Source of the DNA: Afifellaceae bacterium
Lineage (GTDB): Bacteria; Pseudomonadota; Alphaproteobacteria; Rhizobiales; Afifellaceae
DNA: 64,000 bases
Direction: 5' to 3'
Assembly (NCBI GenBank): GCA_028281235.1
Contig: JANQKG010000014.1
Location: forward strand, 124,001 to 188,000
Shown: positions 43,288 through 51,534 of the stretch, one piece after another
Layout: every line of letters starts with the position of its first letter
How positions within the stretch are numbered: the stretch's first letter is position 1
Made by a program: the position numbers and the translations under genes
The notes under the pieces: generated by a model
What the model was told of the DNA's origin: nothing
What the model saw: the letters and a program-made list of their open reading frames with translations, nothing else
The model's database searches: none

Positions 43288-44159
43288 GACCTGGCTGTCG
43301 TTCGCTCGCCGAACAGCCCGTCCGGCTTCAGGAGCAGGATCAGGACGATGAACACCAAGCTGACGCCGTCCTTGAACGCCGACCCCACCACGACAACCGA
43401 GAACGCCTCCGCAATACCGAGCAGGAGGCCGCCCACAAACGCCCCGTGAAAGTTGCCGACGCCACCCAGCATCGCCGCCGACCACGCCTTGAAGGTCGCC
43501 AGAAGCCCCATCTGAATATAGACGGCGTTGAAATAGGTGACGTAGAGGATCGCACCCGCCACGCCCAGAAAGCCGCCGATCGCATAGACGAGCGGCACGA
43601 TGGTGTTGATGGGAATGCCCATCAGCTGAGCGGCGTGTATGTCTTGGCAAACACACTTCGTCGCGCGTCCGAGCCGCGTGTAATCAAGCAGCACGGTGGC
43701 GATCGCCACAAGCACGACCGCGATCGCGATGATGATCAGCGGCTGGAACGGAATGAGTTGCCCGAACAGCTCAAACGACCAGCGTGGTATGACCTGCGGA
43801 AAGGCATGGACCTCCGGCCCCCAGATCGCCTGCGCGGTGGAGGCGATGACGAGGCCGGCGCCCAACGCGCTGATCATTGGAACGATGCGGTTCGCATAGC
43901 GCACCGGTCTATAGGCGATCCTCTCCACCGTCATGCCGAGCGCCGCGCCGAGCACGCATGCCAGGAACAACGCCACCGGTATCGGCACACCGATAACCAG
44001 CATGGTGAGCGCGGTGAAAGCTCCGAAGGTGATCACATCGCCATGGGCGAAGTTGATCAGGTAGAGAATGGAGTAGACCATGGAATAGCCGACAGCGATC
44101 AGAGCGTAGACGCTGCCGACCGCCAGCCCGTTGATCAGCTGCTCGATCACATAAGCCAT
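43284..44159 (-). CDS. livH: Branched-chain amino acid-type ABC permease, LivH
   Basis: A 291-residue permease starting IEQLINGLAVGSVYALIAVGYSM (the standard LivH opening), with NFAHGDVITFGAF in segment 2 and CVCQDIHAAQLMGI as the coupling loop. It is read after the two unknown small genes and overlaps livM. Confidence 0.92.
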   Translation of the reverse strand: MAYVIEQLINGLAVGSVYALIAVGYSMVYSILYLINFAHGDVITFGAFTALTMLVIGVPIPVALFLACVLGAALGMTVERIAYRPVRYANRIVPMISALGAGLVIASTAQAIWGPEVHAFPQVIPRWSFELFGQLIPFQPLIIIAIAVVLVAIATVLLDYTRLGRATKCVCQDIHAAQLMGIPINTIVPLVYAIGGFLGVAGAILYVTYFNAVYIQMGLLATFKAWSAAMLGGVGNFHGAFVGGLLLGIAEAFSVVVVGSAFKDGVSLVFIVLILLLKPDGLFGERTTARS

Positions 44160-44208
44160 TCAGGCCTCCGGTTCCCACACATGGCTGGCCCGGCGGGACG
44201 CCCGCCCG

Positions 44209-44721
44209 TCAGGAGGCTTTTGAAAGCCGCGACATGTCCTCAATATCTTCCGGCATCTTATGCTGATAGAGCCCGCTGATCTCCCACTTCATATAGTGAT
44301 AGACCCAACCATTGAGGCTGGCAGCGTAGCTCAAGAAAGCATTGAGCAGGGAGAGAAGGTCATCGCGATCATCGATCTCCGGGAGAACCCGGACGATGTC
44401 TTGCACGAAGTCCCATTGTGTCCGCACGCCGCAATAGGCCACGAACTCCGAAGGCTGCGGCACGAACTCCTTAAACATCGTCTTCAACTGGTCCACAGTG
44501 AAGGAGGAATCGCCGGCCAGCTTCACGATCTGATAGGTATAGGCGCCGAGATAGCGGATATCCGCACCGCCGAAATACCATGTCGTGAAGCACTGAGCAT
44601 TGTTGCCAGCCCCGCTCGGCACGATCTGGTGATGGAACAGGCGCAGCATGTCGTCGGGCGGCGCCTTTTGGATGTCGGCCGCGGCGGTCTGGATATTGGT
44701 CAATACGTCACGCCAGGTCAT
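44209..44721 (-). CDS. Helical protein of unknown function; possible cucumopine-synthase C-terminal-domain relative
   Basis: A 170-residue soluble, mostly helical protein (MTWRDVLTNIQTAAADI, DQLKTMFKEFVPQPSEFVAY, QWDFVQDIVRVL, LLSLLNAFLSYAASLNGWVY, KWEISGLY). No signal peptide or membrane segment; one conserved-looking Trp-rich patch. GAGGAC lies 8 bases before the ATG. It follows a second unknown gene within the Liv operon. From memory of the style (Trp-rich WRDVL start, VPSGxGxxxQxF and LNGWxYHYxxW), it resembles the helical bundle domain of cucumopine synthase-related proteins, with the preceding gene as the cyclophilin-like half. This needs a profile search; treat as hypothetical. Confidence 0.6.
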   Translation of the reverse strand: MTWRDVLTNIQTAAADIQKAPPDDMLRLFHHQIVPSGAGNNAQCFTTWYFGGADIRYLGAYTYQIVKLAGDSSFTVDQLKTMFKEFVPQPSEFVAYCGVRTQWDFVQDIVRVLPEIDDRDDLLSLLNAFLSYAASLNGWVYHYMKWEISGLYQHKMPEDIEDMSRLSKAS

Positions 44722-44751
44722 TGCAAATTGTCCTCTTTTTGGAATCCGCGC

Positions 44752-45195
44752 TTAGGCCGTCATTTCGACCAGCATGACGTCCTTGCGGGTCATCATGTTG
44801 TCCCATGCCTTCTTGCCGACCTCTTCCAGGGCCGGAATGTCGTCCTCGACGACCTGAGCCCAGGTCGGATAGGCCATGGGCTCATTGAAGAAGCCCCATT
44901 TCAGCGCCATGCCCGCGGTCAGACCGGCGGTGAGAAAGAAGTTGAGCCGGCCGACCGGCATCTCCGAAATGTCTTCTTGAACCAAATCCTTGTCGCTCTT
45001 CCACGGTGCTGGAATCTTAAGCGGCACGCTCAGATGAAAGAAGCTGAATCCCCCGACAACCGTCTGGCCGGTGAACGTCTGGATGGGGAGGTTCTCAACA
45101 AACCAGTCGAATAGCTCCTGATTATGGGGCGCCGGGCCGACGCGCAGCGTCGTGTCAAAATGCACAAGCCGCCAGTCAAATGTCTTCGCTGCCAT
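44752..45195 (-). CDS. Small protein of unknown function; possible cyclophilin-like (DUF3830/cucumopine-synthase N-domain) protein
   Basis: A 147-residue soluble protein with alternating strands and few helices: DWRLVHFDTTLRVG, LFDWFVENLPIQTFTGQTVV, GGFSFFHLSVPL, MPVGRLNFFLTAGLTAG and ALKWGFFNEPMAYPTWAQVV. The acid-rich tail ends DVMLVEMTA. The pattern (substrate-pocket strand, then 'G-x-L-x-F' and 'YG/WG-x-x-x-E-P') is that of cyclophilin-like small proteins found in hydantoin-type clusters. ATG 45195 follows AAAGGAC by about 9 bases. It lies between the binding-protein and the helical-protein genes, so it is expressed with the importer. Confidence 0.6.
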   Translation of the reverse strand: MAAKTFDWRLVHFDTTLRVGPAPHNQELFDWFVENLPIQTFTGQTVVGGFSFFHLSVPLKIPAPWKSDKDLVQEDISEMPVGRLNFFLTAGLTAGMALKWGFFNEPMAYPTWAQVVEDDIPALEEVGKKAWDNMMTRKDVMLVEMTA

Positions 45196-45289
45196 TCCCA
45201 ATCGTCCTTTCCGTCAATACCAAGCGGTTGCAGCAAGTCGACCGCCGGCGCGCGAGACGGCGCCGGCGGCCACGATCGTCAGCGCGCAA

Positions 45290-46477
45290 TCAGCGCAGCG
45301 CCTCCAGTCCGGTCTCGTCGACACCCTGGCCGGTGGAGACGAACTGGCCGTCGACAACCTTGATCACAGCGAATGTGCGGCCGCTGACATCGCCCTTCTC
45401 GTCCCAGGCATAGTCGCCGCCGGCGCCGCTGAAATTTATGCTCTTAGCGGTGTCGATCAGCGTGTCACAGGTCGCGCCCTCGTCCTCGATCGCTTTCTTG
45501 GCAAGCCACAGAAGGTCGTGGGTGAAGATCGCTACTTGCGACGGCAGCGAATCATACGCTTCCTCAAAATCGGACATGAAGGTCTTGACGGCCTCCCGAT
45601 CGGCGAATGGATCAAACGCTGCCAGCAAATAGGCGCCTTCCGCCGCCCCTTGCGAGAGCTCGATGAACTGGTCGTAGAGGTTGGAGTCCGGGCCCACGAC
45701 GTCGATCCCGGCAAAGTCCCGATCCTGCGCCTGACCGAGGAACAGACCGCCCTCATTGTAGTCGGTGTTCAGCATGATCACGTCGGGATTGCCTCTGCGC
45801 AGCGACGAGATCTGCGCGGAGAAATCGCGATCGACATTGGGCGTGAAGGTCTCCTCCCCCACGACCTTGGCGCCGAGCGCATCCACCGCCGCGACCATGT
45901 CGTCGCGAAGCGCCCGGCCGAAATCGCTGTTCACGTAGAAGATCGCCAGCTCGTCATGGCCGAGATTGTTGATGGCAAAGGCGGAATATTGTTGCGCGCC
46001 GCGATCGCCGCGGATCGTCATGCGGATGATGTTGTCCCACCCTTGCTCGGTGATCGACGGATTGCTCGACGACCCGTTGAGCACCGAGATGCCGGCTTCA
46101 TTGTAGATGGGCATCGCGGCCAGCGTGGATGAGCTGTTGACGTGCCCGATCACCGCGCAGAATTTGTCGTCACGCACGATGCGGTTTGCCACGGCAGCCG
46201 ATTCACGCGGCGTGCCCATGTCGTCGAAATATTCCAAGACAACCTCGCGGCCGCCGATCCCGCCGGCTGCGTTGATCGCCTCCACCGCCAAATCCCCGCC
46301 GCGTTGGGCGTTGATTCCGTAGGCCGCCGAACCGCCGGTGAGCGGCGAGGCGACGGCGAAGTAGATCGGCCCTGAATCATCTTGCGCATAAGCCATTGTG
46401 GCGGCGAGAATGCACCCTGCCGCGAGCGCCATAATGTGCGTGCGACGTGGCATCGTAGCATTGAACAACCCTGTCAT
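45290..46477 (-). CDS. ABC importer substrate-binding protein, Leu/Ile/Val (PBP6) type
   Basis: A 395-residue periplasmic binding protein of the LivJ/K type with signal peptide (MALAAGCILAATMAYA-QDD). IYFAVASPLTGGSAAYG, AVIGHVNSSSTLAAMPIYNE and FYVNSDFGRALRDD mark the family; SSSTLAA resembles the amino-acid carboxylate-binding Ser/Thr loop. The ligand is likely an alpha-amino or alpha-imino carboxylate, possibly ring-bearing. The ATG has GGAGGGAG ahead. It follows the M20 hydrolase by 46 bases. Confidence 0.9.
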   Translation of the reverse strand: MTGLFNATMPRRTHIMALAAGCILAATMAYAQDDSGPIYFAVASPLTGGSAAYGINAQRGGDLAVEAINAAGGIGGREVVLEYFDDMGTPRESAAVANRIVRDDKFCAVIGHVNSSSTLAAMPIYNEAGISVLNGSSSNPSITEQGWDNIIRMTIRGDRGAQQYSAFAINNLGHDELAIFYVNSDFGRALRDDMVAAVDALGAKVVGEETFTPNVDRDFSAQISSLRRGNPDVIMLNTDYNEGGLFLGQAQDRDFAGIDVVGPDSNLYDQFIELSQGAAEGAYLLAAFDPFADREAVKTFMSDFEEAYDSLPSQVAIFTHDLLWLAKKAIEDEGATCDTLIDTAKSINFSGAGGDYAWDEKGDVSGRTFAVIKVVDGQFVSTGQGVDETGLEALR

Positions 46478-46522
46478 TTTCTCCCTCCTTTAACCCGCCG
46501 GATCGGTGGCACGACCCGACGC

Positions 46523-47815
46523 CTACTGCGCCAAAATTGCTGAGGCGGACCGTAAGTTTGTTTCGGCTGTCGCGTCGTGAAGGATCACCGCATCGCACAG
46601 CACCTGTGCTCCGCATGCCACGTGATCCTGGTCCGCCCATTCTTCGGGGCAATGGCTTCGCCCTTCGCGGCACGGGATGAAGATCATCCCGGACGGCACA
46701 ACACGCGCCATGTGAGCGGTATCGTGCCCCGCGCCGCTGGACATCATTCGAAAGCTGACACCGGCCGATCTGCAGGCCTCGTTCAACGTCTCGATCATTC
46801 TACTGTCGCATGCCGCCGCGCCGCTTTCGCTGATCGGGCGCATGTCGATTTCAAAGCCCGTCTTGCCGGCAAAGCCGCGGGCATAGGCTTCGGTCTCTGC
46901 CAGGAAATCGCCGCGCGCTGTGTCTGAGCCGGAACGGATCTCCAGCGTCATAGTCACCCGGCCGGCAACAACGTTGGCGCCGTTCGGTTCCACGATCTGC
47001 TTGCCGATCGTTGCGACAAAGCCTGGATTGGTCTCCGCCCATTCGGCGGCCTGCCGCGCCACCCACAGCACGATCTCCGACGCCGCGACCAGCGCATCGC
47101 TCCGCATCGCCATCGGCGTTGTTCCCGCATGCGCGGCGCGGCCGTAAACGACGATCTCCGCGCGCGTGATGCCGGCGATGTCCGTCACCACGCCAATCGG
47201 CACGCCGCTCGATTCCAGCACCGGGCCCTGCTCGATATGGACCTCAAGAAAGCACGCCATGTCCTGCTCAGTCCGCAGGCTGTCGCCCAGCCGGTCCGGA
47301 TCGCCGCCGACCCGGGCAATTCCATCCTTCAGCGTGCTTCCGTCTGCGCCTTGCCGGGCCAGAAAGTCGGCGGAGAGCCCACCAGAAGCAGCCCGGCTTC
47401 CGACACAGGACAATCCGTACGGGCTCGGCTCCTCGGCAAGAAAATCGATGACCTCAAAAGGATGCCGCAGCGCCACGCCGGCATCGCTCAACGTCTCAGC
47501 GATCTCAAGCCCCGCCAGCACTCCGACGATACCATCGAACCGACCGCCGGCCGGCACGGTGTCGGAATGCGATCCGACCGCGACGGAGCCCAACCCGTCT
47601 TCAGTGCCGGCGCGCCGCCCGACCAGATTGCCCGCCGTGTCGTAGGTGACAGACAATCCGGCTTCGTCGAACCGGTTCGCCAAGTAGCGGCGGCCTTCCA
47701 GGTAAAGGTCAGAGAACGACCGGCGGGTGAAAGGCTTTTCGCCATCAGTCAGTCTCGCGAGATCCTCAATCCCGCGCCAAAGCCGCTCTGAATTGACCTG
47801 CGGCTTAGGCGCCAT
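46523..47815 (-). CDS. M20-family amidohydrolase (allantoate amidohydrolase/N-carbamoyl-L-amino acid hydrolase type)
   Basis: A 430-residue enzyme of the HyuC/AllC group. Metal ligands sit in VGSHSDTVPAGGRFDG (His, Asp), FLAEEPSPYG (Glu pair), EVHIEQGPVLE (His) and a late SHCPEEW His. The AGITRAEIVVYGRAAHAGTTPM stretch is the dimerisation domain with the substrate Arg/His. It should hydrolyse N-carbamoyl or ureido amino acids made by a hydantoinase. ATG 47815 has GAAGGGGA ahead and overlaps the end of the hydantoinase-like gene by 11 bases; together they form the classical ring-opening plus decarbamoylation pair. Confidence 0.88.
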   Translation of the reverse strand: MAPKPQVNSERLWRGIEDLARLTDGEKPFTRRSFSDLYLEGRRYLANRFDEAGLSVTYDTAGNLVGRRAGTEDGLGSVAVGSHSDTVPAGGRFDGIVGVLAGLEIAETLSDAGVALRHPFEVIDFLAEEPSPYGLSCVGSRAASGGLSADFLARQGADGSTLKDGIARVGGDPDRLGDSLRTEQDMACFLEVHIEQGPVLESSGVPIGVVTDIAGITRAEIVVYGRAAHAGTTPMAMRSDALVAASEIVLWVARQAAEWAETNPGFVATIGKQIVEPNGANVVAGRVTMTLEIRSGSDTARGDFLAETEAYARGFAGKTGFEIDMRPISESGAAACDSRMIETLNEACRSAGVSFRMMSSGAGHDTAHMARVVPSGMIFIPCREGRSHCPEEWADQDHVACGAQVLCDAVILHDATAETNLRSASAILAQ

Positions 47816-49220
47816 CGGATTCCCCTTCTCGGTCGGGACGGAGGAAGCGGCCAAAGCCGGGCTCCACTTTGATCGAGGTTCCGTCCCACACTTCGACGCC
47901 ACGGACATAGGTCGCCGCCACGCGACCCAAGACTTGGCGGCCGTCATAGGGGCTCCACTCCGCCGCACTTTGCCAACGCGCGCTGTCGATCGTGTCCTCC
48001 GCCTTCTTCAACAGGATCAGATCGGCATCCGAGCCGACCTGAATCACGCCTTTCCGCGGATAGAGCAGGAAGTGTTTGGCTGGCTGCTCCGACAGGAGAC
48101 GGGCCACAGTGGTGATCTCAAAGCCGCGCTTGACGCACTCGGTGAAGAAGACAGGCACCAGCGCCTCCAGCCCCGGCGCGCCGGAACTGTTCTTCAGGAA
48201 CTCCGGATTGCTCTTGCGGTCCAGGCTCCACGCCACATGATCGGTCGAAACGAAGTCGATCTCGCCAGCGCGCACGCAATCCCACAAACGCTCCACCTCC
48301 GCCTGCGCCCGCAATGGCGGATTGACCTTGGCTTTTGCACCTTGCGTGAGAAGCTCGTCCTCATTGAAGACCAGATAGTGCAGGCAGACCTCGATACTCG
48401 CCTTGACGCCGCGCTGCTTGTAGTAGGTGCACAGATCGATGCCGTGCCCGATGGAACAATGAACGATATGGGCACGGCATCCGCTTGCCAGGCCGAGTTC
48501 GTAGACTTCTCCAATCGCCATGCTCTCCGAAACCGGCGGCCGGCTGAGACCGTGAACACGCGGATCGTGGGGCATCTCCTTGGAGAGGCGGGCGATGCAG
48601 GTGTCGACGATTTCCTGGTTCTCGTTGTGCACGCCGCAAGCAAGGCCAGATGGCGCCACGGTCGTGAACGCGTCGAGCATGTCGCCCATCGTAATGCGCG
48701 GAAACCGGATTGGATGGCTCTCACACATTGAGAACTTGAAGGCGCAGGCGCCCGCCTCAATCAGCGGCTTGAGATTGGCGACGCCGTCTTCCTTCGCCAT
48801 GGTGGCATATAACGCAACGTCAACGTGAGCCTCCTCGCCGACGACCTCTACTTTGCGACGAAAGAGCTCGGCCGTGTTGATGGGCTGGGGCTCGTCATAG
48901 GGCATGTCGACGATTGTCGTGACGCCCCCGGCCGCGGCCGCCCGCGTTGCAATGATGATCCCTTCGCGATCTGCCTGAGAGTAGGCGTGCACCTGACCGT
49001 CGACGGCGCCGGGCAGCACGTAGCAATCCGACGCGTCGACGACGTGGTCCCCGGTCAGCGTCTCATTTGTTGAGATTTTTGAGATTCGGCCGTCGGAGAT
49101 CCCGATGCTGGCCCCGGGGATGACCCGCTCCGGAACAACAACATCGCCGCGAATAACCGTGTCGAACTCCGCCAACGGTGCCGTTCCTGATGCTTGCACA
49201 AACCGATTGTGCGAGACCAT
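47805..49220 (-). CDS. Hydantoinase/allantoinase-like cyclic amidohydrolase with variant metal motif
   Basis: A 471-residue cyclic amidase of the dihydroorotase/hydantoinase group. Markers: AFKFSMCESHP (carboxylated Lys), GVHNENQE, HIVHCSIGHG (His pair) and FVSTDHVAWSLD (Asp). The first metal pair, normally DxHxH, reads DGQVH (D74, Q76, H78), so one His is Gln. This may mark a subfamily with one metal or a distinct substrate. It leads the long minus-strand operon and is divergent from IclR. Ring opening of a hydantoin, imidazolone or ureide is inferred. ATG 49220 lacks a strong ribosome site. Confidence 0.82.
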   Translation of the reverse strand: MVSHNRFVQASGTAPLAEFDTVIRGDVVVPERVIPGASIGISDGRISKISTNETLTGDHVVDASDCYVLPGAVDGQVHAYSQADREGIIIATRAAAAGGVTTIVDMPYDEPQPINTAELFRRKVEVVGEEAHVDVALYATMAKEDGVANLKPLIEAGACAFKFSMCESHPIRFPRITMGDMLDAFTTVAPSGLACGVHNENQEIVDTCIARLSKEMPHDPRVHGLSRPPVSESMAIGEVYELGLASGCRAHIVHCSIGHGIDLCTYYKQRGVKASIEVCLHYLVFNEDELLTQGAKAKVNPPLRAQAEVERLWDCVRAGEIDFVSTDHVAWSLDRKSNPEFLKNSSGAPGLEALVPVFFTECVKRGFEITTVARLLSEQPAKHFLLYPRKGVIQVGSDADLILLKKAEDTIDSARWQSAAEWSPYDGRQVLGRVAATYVRGVEVWDGTSIKVEPGFGRFLRPDREGESDGA

Positions 49221-49278
49221 ATCCCATTATATAAGGAGATCAATCCGAATATTCTCACTATATAGGACAAATATAGTT
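49221..49278. promoter_or_regulatory. AT-rich divergent promoter/operator region of the IclR divergon
   Basis: 58 bases, about one-third G+C by eye in a ~63% background, hold the starts of both operons. Short palindromes TTATATAA (49227-49234) and CTATATAG (49258-49265) are about three turns apart, a layout suited to binding an IclR dimer or tetramer. No exact operator is assigned. Confidence 0.55.
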
Positions 49279-50052
49279 ATGGCCGACAAGTCACTCCAAA
49301 CGCTCGAGCGAGGGCTCGACGTCCTCATGATGTGCGCCGCCGCTGAACGCGGTGGCGTTACGCTGACAGGTGTGATGGATCAGCTCGGCCTGACGCGCAG
49401 CACCGCTTACCGCCTGGTGAAGGTGCTGCGGAACCGCGGCTTCCTGCGTTCCGGCGGAAGGCCAGGACATATCGAACTCGGCTATCAGCTCGTTCAGCTT
49501 GGCAAGGTCGCCGACACCCGGGTGGAGCTTTCCAACGCCTGCCTGCCGGTATTGCATGAGCTGGTCGCAGAACTCGGCGAGACGACCTTTGTTACGGTCC
49601 GCTCAGGTTGGCAGGCGCTTTGCTTTGAGCAGGTGGAATGCTCACGGCCCGTCCGCTTGTCGTATCGCAAGGGCGAACAATTCCCCCTTTACGCCGGCGC
49701 GTCCGGCAAGATCGTGATGGCTCATATGAGCAGCCATGAACGGGAGCATGTCTTAAGCGGCGAACTCAAGGTCTTCACCGAACCGAAATATGTCGAGCCG
49801 GAACGGATCAGGCGCGACCTCGCCCAAATCCGGCGTCAAGGTTTTGCGCAGACCGCCGGCGAGCTTGACACCGACGCCTGGGCCGTCTGCGTTCCGATCC
49901 TTTTGTGGGATGGCAAGTTCGTGGCCGGCCTCAATGTTGCAGGCCCGGTGCATCGCTCGCCCGGCGACAAGCTGGAGACCATCTTGGCTCGTCTGAAGGA
50001 CGCCGCGAACCGCATCGCCGATCGCTACGCCAAGACGGCGCTGCGGACATGA
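49279..50052 (+). CDS. IclR family transcriptional regulator
   Basis: A 257-residue regulator: an N-terminal winged helix (TLTGVMDQLGLTRSTAYRLVKVL) and a C-terminal ligand domain (ELGETTFVTVRSG, LPVLHELVAELG, YAGASGKIVMAHM, GFAQTAGELDTDAWAVCVPI). It likely senses the transported compound or an intermediate and controls both divergent operons from the region just upstream. Starts at ATG 49279; an earlier start would include the promoter. Followed 70 bases later by ubiD. Confidence 0.9.
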   Translation: MADKSLQTLERGLDVLMMCAAAERGGVTLTGVMDQLGLTRSTAYRLVKVLRNRGFLRSGGRPGHIELGYQLVQLGKVADTRVELSNACLPVLHELVAELGETTFVTVRSGWQALCFEQVECSRPVRLSYRKGEQFPLYAGASGKIVMAHMSSHEREHVLSGELKVFTEPKYVEPERIRRDLAQIRRQGFAQTAGELDTDAWAVCVPILLWDGKFVAGLNVAGPVHRSPGDKLETILARLKDAANRIADRYAKTALRT

Positions 50053-50122
50053 GCAAGCGCTTTGCACTCTGCGAGCCAATAAACTTGGACGGCATCGCCT
50101 TCCGGCCGTACGGAAAGCGGCA

Positions 50123-51484
50123 ATGAGCCATCAAAGCTTGCGTGACTTTCTCGACGATCTGAAGGCGACCGGCGACCTCCATGTCGTAAGCCGCACGGTC
50201 AGCGCCGAATATGAGATCGCCGCCGTGCTCATTGAGCGCGACCGCGGCCCGGCGCAACTCTTCGCCGCGATTGCCGACCATGACGTGCCGGTCGTCGCCA
50301 ATGTCATGAACACGCGGGCCAAGATCGCCCGCGGCCTGGGCGTGCCGACGGAGGATCTCGACGAGGCGCTTCAAGCCGCGCTCGCTCGCCGCGTGCCGCC
50401 GGTCCTAGTCGACGACGCGCCGGTGTCGGAACTGGTCATCAAGGACGACCTCGACATCGGCCGCCTTCTGCCCGTTCCAACATGGTTTGAGAAAGAGGGC
50501 GGCCCTTATATCTCCGCCGGAATGATCGTCGCAAAGGACCCCGATACCGGACGCCGCAACATATCGATCGCCCGTCTGAGGCTTGAAGGCGGCAACCGGC
50601 TGATGGCCGGCATTGCACCCAGCCATCACCTGACGATCCTCGCCAACCGGGCTGCTGCGCTCGGCCGGCCGCTGGAGATCGCGATTGCCATCGGCAACCA
50701 CCCGGCGGTCTTGCTGGCCTCGCAGATGTATGTCGCGTTCGGCGACGACGAATATGATATCGCCGGCAGCCTGCTCGGCGAGCCGCTCCGCCTTGCCCGC
50801 TGCACCACGGTCGATCTTGAGGTGCCGGCCGAAGCGGAGATCGTCTTGGAGGGCATGCTGCATCCCGACCGCTCCATCGACGAAGGCGCCGTCTCGGAGT
50901 TTCCGGGGTTCTACGTCTATTACGGCAGCGGCGTTGAGGTGAACGTGCAATGCCTGACCCGCCGCCAAGACGCGATCTATCAGGCCGTTCTGCCCGGCTA
51001 CGCGTCGGAGCATTGCCTCCTTGGTGGCATCGCCATCGGCGCAACCGTCTGCCAGGCCTTGCGCCAAGTCATTCATTCGGTTCGCAGGGTCGTGATCACC
51101 GACGGCGGCATGGGCCGGCTGCACGCGATCATCACGATGCATAAGCCGAAGCGCGGCGAGGGCAAACGCGCCGTGCTCATGGCTATGGGACAGGTGAACC
51201 TCCTGAAGCTGGTCGTGGTGATCGACGACGACCTCGACCCGGAGGATTGGACACAGGTGGAATGGGCGCTCGCCGCCCGTTTTCGCGGCCACGAGGATCT
51301 CATCGTCCTGCCGAACGTGAAGGCCGATCGCTGCGACCCGCTTGAGGAGAATGGAACGGTCACCAAGGTCGGCATGGTTGCAACCACCCGGCCGGGTGAC
51401 GGAGAGCCGGGCGGCCGTTCGGAATTCGCCAGGCCGCCCGATGACCTCATGCAGCGCGTACGGCGCGATATCGACAAATATTGA
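50123..51484 (+). CDS. UbiD family decarboxylase (prenylated-FMN dependent)
   Basis: A 453-residue enzyme of the UbiD family, which adds or removes CO2 on aromatic, heteroaromatic or acrylic acids using prenylated FMN. Landmarks: ISAGMIVAKDPDTGRRNISI (prFMN-binding region), GIAPSHHLTILANRA, SEFPGFYVYYGSG (the conserved acid next to the cofactor) and the KLVVVIDDDLDPEDWTQVEWAL domain. The cofactor would be made by the UbiX gene three genes downstream. It is not the ubiquinone enzyme by context, but part of the IclR cluster. Its stop is 50 bases before the HAL-like ATG. Confidence 0.9.
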   Translation: MSHQSLRDFLDDLKATGDLHVVSRTVSAEYEIAAVLIERDRGPAQLFAAIADHDVPVVANVMNTRAKIARGLGVPTEDLDEALQAALARRVPPVLVDDAPVSELVIKDDLDIGRLLPVPTWFEKEGGPYISAGMIVAKDPDTGRRNISIARLRLEGGNRLMAGIAPSHHLTILANRAAALGRPLEIAIAIGNHPAVLLASQMYVAFGDDEYDIAGSLLGEPLRLARCTTVDLEVPAEAEIVLEGMLHPDRSIDEGAVSEFPGFYVYYGSGVEVNVQCLTRRQDAIYQAVLPGYASEHCLLGGIAIGATVCQALRQVIHSVRRVVITDGGMGRLHAIITMHKPKRGEGKRAVLMAMGQVNLLKLVVVIDDDLDPEDWTQVEWALAARFRGHEDLIVLPNVKADRCDPLEENGTVTKVGMVATTRPGDGEPGGRSEFARPPDDLMQRVRRDIDKY

Positions 51485-51534
51485 TCCGACATCTCGGGGC
51501 GGAACGGCCCCGTGACAAAGCCAAGGAGAACAGC

